Shown: piece by piece, positions 21,969 through 25,272 of the stretch | Position numbering within the stretch: position 1 is the first letter of the stretch | How the letters are laid out: each line of letters starts with the position of its first letter | Assembly: GCA_002261195.1 (NCBI GenBank) | Contig: MVBO01000183.1 | Location: 1 to 25,272 of the forward strand | From: Bifiguratus adelaidae | Taxonomy: Eukaryota > Mucoromycota > Endogonomycetes > Endogonales | Length of the DNA: 25,272 nucleotides | Direction: 5' to 3' | Position numbers and translations under genes: made by a program | The notes under the pieces: generated by a model | What the model saw: the letters and a program-made list of their open reading frames with translations, nothing else | Databases searched by the model: none | What the model was told of the DNA's origin: nothing

Positions 21969-24311
21969 ATGACAAGCGACCTTGCGCACGCTGGATCGGC
22001 ATCGAGCCTTGGTGAGGCCGTTGCTCGAGTAAGGGCGACATCGGGCACATCAAGCATATCTACGGCGTCCAGGCGACCTCTTCGCAAGCGATTCTTGAAT
22101 CTCTTGGGTATCTTGCTTGTCTCGTCGCTTTTGATTATCACCGTCACCTTGTCGTTTCGTCATCCGACGTTGAACAGTGATCGCACCTCAAAGCCCATTG
22201 ACGGAGACGCAGACGATACGACCGTCGACAGTGGACCAGAACATGGACAAGAGACACACGCAGACTATCGGCTTACCAAGCGCATTGAGCTGTATCAGGC
22301 ATCTTGGCTTGCAACTGCGCTATGGGTAGGATTAGCTGTCTTGCTCGTTCGTCATCAATGGCGTACGCTAAACCCTCAAGGACGGCGGTTCTTGTTCTCG
22401 TCTATCTCGACCACGGAAAGCGAGTCGCAACAGGAAATACATCCTACCCATGGATGGATTTCAGTCCTCTGGCATCGGTGGACATTGCGCAGTTTCAGTA
22501 TACCACTTGTCCTTGACGACGGAGTGTTTGCATGGAAGTTTCTGGCTGTTGTTGCATACGCCTTGATCAATCTTTGGCTGCTCATCCGTCCAACACCCGC
22601 GTCAGTGTTTCATGAGGGTGAAACAAGCTTGATATCCGCAGGATGGCTTTCGAAAGTACCCAAGGAGGAAAGTGCACTTGATGCAACGGACATCTTGGAA
22701 CTTGTCATATACCCGAGCCACCATGAGGTGGCTAATAGAGCCGCGGTTTTAGGACTGACCAACTTTGCCTTCATGGTGCCTCTTGTCATCCGAAACTCCA
22801 TCATCACCCGTCTTACCGGATTATCGTATTTGCACTTGATACCCCTTCACAAGACACTTGGGCGGACTGGCTTCGCCCTTATTGCATACCACGCTAGCTA
22901 TCAGATCAGCAGGAATTACGAGAAGCAGCAAGGATCCATCATCATGACATTTGCCTCCAATGCCCGCCATTTCTGGGGAACCTGGACATTTGCCGGCGTT
23001 TGTACACTTGCTATCGTCTCGCATCCTGCCATTCGAAAGTACCGCTTTGAATTCTTTTACATATCCCATGTGTGCGCCTATCTGGTCGTGATGATGGCTG
23101 GATCGCAACATACGGCTGCCTTTTTGCCTTACATGTCGATAGGATTCCTCTTGTGGGTCGCTGATCGATGCTTACGATATGCTCGCGGCATGTGGTTCTC
23201 ACCACAGGTCATGCATGATCGTCAAATCACTCGAATAGTTGCTTCAGACGTGTTGCGCCTTGCGTTCAATTTGCAAAAGACAGACATTGCTGCCCAAACA
23301 TCTGTAGGCTTGCGAAGACTCCTGGATACCTTGCAGGGATGGCCAACCTATGCACCGGGACAACACGCTTATATTTATATACAACCCTCTGTGACCACGA
23401 GCCTACAGCAACTGTTGCAATCCATATTTGGCGTCTGGCACCCTTATACCATCGTACCCCTTCACATCTACACGCTCAATCACTCATCACCCATGCCTTC
23501 ACAAAGCCATCTCTTCTCCGATGCAGACGCTCACTCGGGTTACGAATTGAACGAATTACCTCATACATCCAGCAATGATTCCTTGATGGAGTCAGATGCA
23601 CCATCGCCCATGAGCCGCGCCTCTCATCCAAGATATTCAAACTCTCAGCGACCATGGGCCTCCAGCTCGACGGTGAGCTTACCAGGAAGCATACCGGCTA
23701 TTGCCATGTATATTCAGAATCTCGGTTCCTTTAGTTCCAAATTACTCACCGTCGCTTCCTCGAGCACCACCGCCTTTGATATCCACATGGATGGTCCTTA
23801 CGGAACATGTGCTTTACCTCGACCTTTTGCACAGTTTCCGTGTGTGGCCTTTGTGTGTACGGGTATAGGGATCACGCCAGGTTTGGTTTGGCTCAAGGAT
23901 CTGGCAGCGTCATCCTCTAGCCATCGCGTTCGACATATTTATTTGATCTGGAGCCTCCGGCATGTAGGTAGGTACCTTGCCGCGACAGCTGGTCAGTTCG
24001 CTCACGCAATTATAGACATGTACAGAGCATTCACATCCGAATTAGACGCCTTGTCACATACACCGAGCCTGTCCATCACCATGCACATCCACATCACCCG
24101 ATCCGAGATCTCTGATCCCGCCATTCTCACGACCCGACCAGACATTCCCGCCCTACTCAAGGCCGTCAAATTCAGTTTTCCAGACTGCGATACGGCGGTA
24201 GGACTATGTACTGGTCAAGCACAAGTGCGGTGGGATGTGATGGAAACGAGTCGGTTGTGCTCTGATTCGGACGGGTTGTGGTTTGTGCACGAAGAGAGTT
24301 TTTGCGTGTAG
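21969..24311 (+). CDS. Ferric-chelate reductase (FRE/NOX superfamily), plasma membrane
   Basis: An intronless frame of 780 residues, typical for FRE proteins. It transfers electrons from NADPH through FAD and two haems across the membrane to Fe(III) or Cu(II), ahead of high-affinity uptake. A membrane anchor at about 46-63 is followed by a hydrophilic loop and the ferric reductase transmembrane domain (about 260-400). The haem ligands show the exact spacing H-x13-H twice: His294/His308 and His367/His381. The FAD-binding HPYT is at 491-494, GPYG at 609-612 and the nucleotide-binding CTGIGITPG at 630-638; the end VHEESF resembles the FRE C-terminus. Oddities: a Ser/Pro/His-rich insert of about 70 residues (503-572) lies between FAD and NAD subdomains, and the usual Cys-Gly-Pro near the end reads CTGQ. 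Confidence 0.93.
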   Translation: MTSDLAHAGSASSLGEAVARVRATSGTSSISTASRRPLRKRFLNLLGILLVSSLLIITVTLSFRHPTLNSDRTSKPIDGDADDTTVDSGPEHGQETHADYRLTKRIELYQASWLATALWVGLAVLLVRHQWRTLNPQGRRFLFSSISTTESESQQEIHPTHGWISVLWHRWTLRSFSIPLVLDDGVFAWKFLAVVAYALINLWLLIRPTPASVFHEGETSLISAGWLSKVPKEESALDATDILELVIYPSHHEVANRAAVLGLTNFAFMVPLVIRNSIITRLTGLSYLHLIPLHKTLGRTGFALIAYHASYQISRNYEKQQGSIIMTFASNARHFWGTWTFAGVCTLAIVSHPAIRKYRFEFFYISHVCAYLVVMMAGSQHTAAFLPYMSIGFLLWVADRCLRYARGMWFSPQVMHDRQITRIVASDVLRLAFNLQKTDIAAQTSVGLRRLLDTLQGWPTYAPGQHAYIYIQPSVTTSLQQLLQSIFGVWHPYTIVPLHIYTLNHSSPMPSQSHLFSDADAHSGYELNELPHTSSNDSLMESDAPSPMSRASHPRYSNSQRPWASSSTVSLPGSIPAIAMYIQNLGSFSSKLLTVASSSTTAFDIHMDGPYGTCALPRPFAQFPCVAFVCTGIGITPGLVWLKDLAASSSSHRVRHIYLIWSLRHVGRYLAATAGQFAHAIIDMYRAFTSELDALSHTPSLSITMHIHITRSEISDPAILTTRPDIPALLKAVKFSFPDCDTAVGLCTGQAQVRWDVMETSRLCSDSDGLWFVHEESFCV

Positions 24312-24552
24312 ATTGTACATATATACCAGGATTGCCTTTATCATGCTGCGCTGTCTGTGGCATATTTATCAGCAGGACGCTATGTAACTTAACGAGCTCG
24401 AGCGCGTGCAAATGGTTTGTTTCACAATATGTCATGTTACGCAACTCATAGAGGCACGTTCACCTCATGAAAATGATGCCCATTCAAACATTTCCAAAGT
24501 GTCCTCTAAGTTATAAGACGGTTGCTTTATACAATGAGGTATATGATACAGG
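24312..24552. other. Convergent 3' intergenic region
   Basis: This 241-bp gap lies between the stop codons of the ferric reductase and the protease gene. No AATAAA is present close to either stop on its own strand. Nothing else is visible. Confidence 0.4.
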
Positions 24553-25272
24553 TCAAAATGCAGAGACTTGCACAGGTGTTGTGTGCAGATGTTCGCATTC
24601 CACGTCAATGGCCGCCTGCCCTTCGTCGTCTGTGGACGTGACAGAGGACGTGGTGGAGACGGATACGGTGGTGGCAGTGGTGGAGCGAGAGGAGCCGGAG
24701 GTGTGCCGGGTGTGGTCTTCACTCACATCAATTTCGGACTCTACATCGGAGCCAGAGAGTGCGGTGTGAAGTATGGGCACCTGGCCTAGGTGAGGGTGAT
24801 TGTGGGTATTTAATATGGCATCGGCTCGGAGGAGTGAATTGGCAATCCGTTCGGCTTCGGAAAGGTGTTCGTCAGCGGTTAAAAAGGCTGGCAAATGATA
24901 GACGGGCCTGTCTTGAACGGGTTGCTCTGGAATGCTTGACGCCTCTGACGGCTGGAGGGTGCTCGATGATTTTGAAGCGACGGAGTCAGGCTGTTGATAT
25001 CGCTCGTAGAACAATAGGTAGGGATTCTGATCGAGAGCCTCCGAGAGACTGCTAGTTTCGACTCGCTCATCGGATGCCCGGACCCAATCATCATCGCTGA
25101 ACACATTCCGTCGGCGGTAAGCGAGATAATGACCAAAATTGTGGCTGCCCTGATGTACCACGATGCTCATGAGACGATAACGATAACGTGCACCTTTCTG
25201 AGAGATATCGTTGGATAGAGCTGATATCGGCTCGAGTGCGTTCATGAACATGTGAGGACCGGTGACGATGGG
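24553..25272 (-). CDS. Ubiquitin-specific protease (USP/UCH family), 3' part; 5' end outside the window
   Basis: The frame is open from the right edge to the stop at 24553 (239 codons), so only the C-terminal part is seen. It removes ubiquitin from proteins. Residues from about RYRLMSIVVHQGSHNFGHYL, then AYRR, carry the USP His box with the catalytic histidine (GHY). WVRASDERV follows with the Asp of the triad, and NPYLLFYER is the canonical domain end. The Cys box must lie upstream, beyond 25272. After the domain comes a tail of about 150 residues, Ser/Thr/Glu-rich, with repeated short hydroxyl runs (SGSSRSTTATTVSVSTTSSV), probably disordered. Which USP subtype this is cannot be told from this part. 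Confidence 0.9.
   Translation of the reverse strand, partial: PIVTGPHMFMNALEPISALSNDISQKGARYRYRLMSIVVHQGSHNFGHYLAYRRRNVFSDDDWVRASDERVETSSLSEALDQNPYLLFYERYQQPDSVASKSSSTLQPSEASSIPEQPVQDRPVYHLPAFLTADEHLSEAERIANSLLRADAILNTHNHPHLGQVPILHTALSGSDVESEIDVSEDHTRHTSGSSRSTTATTVSVSTTSSVTSTDDEGQAAIDVECEHLHTTPVQVSAF

Noticed and set aside
24568-24789. Gly/Arg-rich plus-strand frame resembling an RGG protein
   Set aside because: Antisense image of the Ser/Thr-rich tail of the ubiquitin protease; no independent support.

Overview
The window looks like nuclear DNA of a filamentous fungus, probably an early-diverging lineage such as Mucoromycota (inference; no marker here fixes the taxon). The evidence is: about 30 short GT-AG introns, mostly 44-96 nt; a chitin synthase fused to a myosin motor; the fungal-specific V-ATPase c' subunit; the fungal mitoribosomal protein mL58; and pyrimidine-rich promoters. 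Exon models were built by hand from reading frame, splice signals and remembered family sequences. They are predictions without transcript support.

Left part, 1-5549: gene-poor and partly decayed. Positions 1-2340 hold only short frames, two of which look like gene relics: a P-loop kinase-like piece at 671-826 and an Old Yellow Enzyme-like piece at 968-1354. One convincing gene lies here, a secreted thaumatin-like protein whose C-terminus is a three-repeat beta-trefoil lectin-like domain (2344-3789). Positions 3790-5549 contain overlapping open frames on both strands that I cannot name.

Middle part, 5550-15289: a 1,810-residue class V-type chitin synthase with myosin motor, cytochrome-b5-like, glycosyltransferase and DEK_C domains (minus strand). 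It follows, 131 bp downstream on the same strand, a glycoside hydrolase family 52 beta-xylosidase. GH52 is known mainly from bacteria, and this copy carries a spliceosomal intron. It is the strongest candidate here for horizontal transfer. Divergent from it is a five-exon CaMK-type protein kinase.

Right part, 15462-25272: very compact housekeeping DNA. A 69-residue protein of unknown function converges, 19 bp apart, on an eight-exon gene. That gene encodes an ICE2/NARG2-type Little Elongation Complex subunit fused to a CCCH zinc finger. Next come VMA11 (V-ATPase c', with a 13-nt microexon) and, 53 bp away and divergent, FAL1/eIF4A-III. The shared promoter contains a perfect CRE palindrome and an inverted CCAAT box. 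Then follow mL58, an intronless ferric-chelate reductase and the 3' part of a ubiquitin-specific protease running off the right edge.

The genes do not form one pathway. They touch on cell-wall building and defence or binding (thaumatin-lectin, chitin synthase), xylan-oligosaccharide use (GH52), signalling (CaMK), RNA processing and transcription (ICE2-like, FAL1), vacuolar acidification and iron (VMA11, ferric reductase), and protein turnover (USP). The two points most worth following are the GH52 gene and the ICE2-CCCH fusion.
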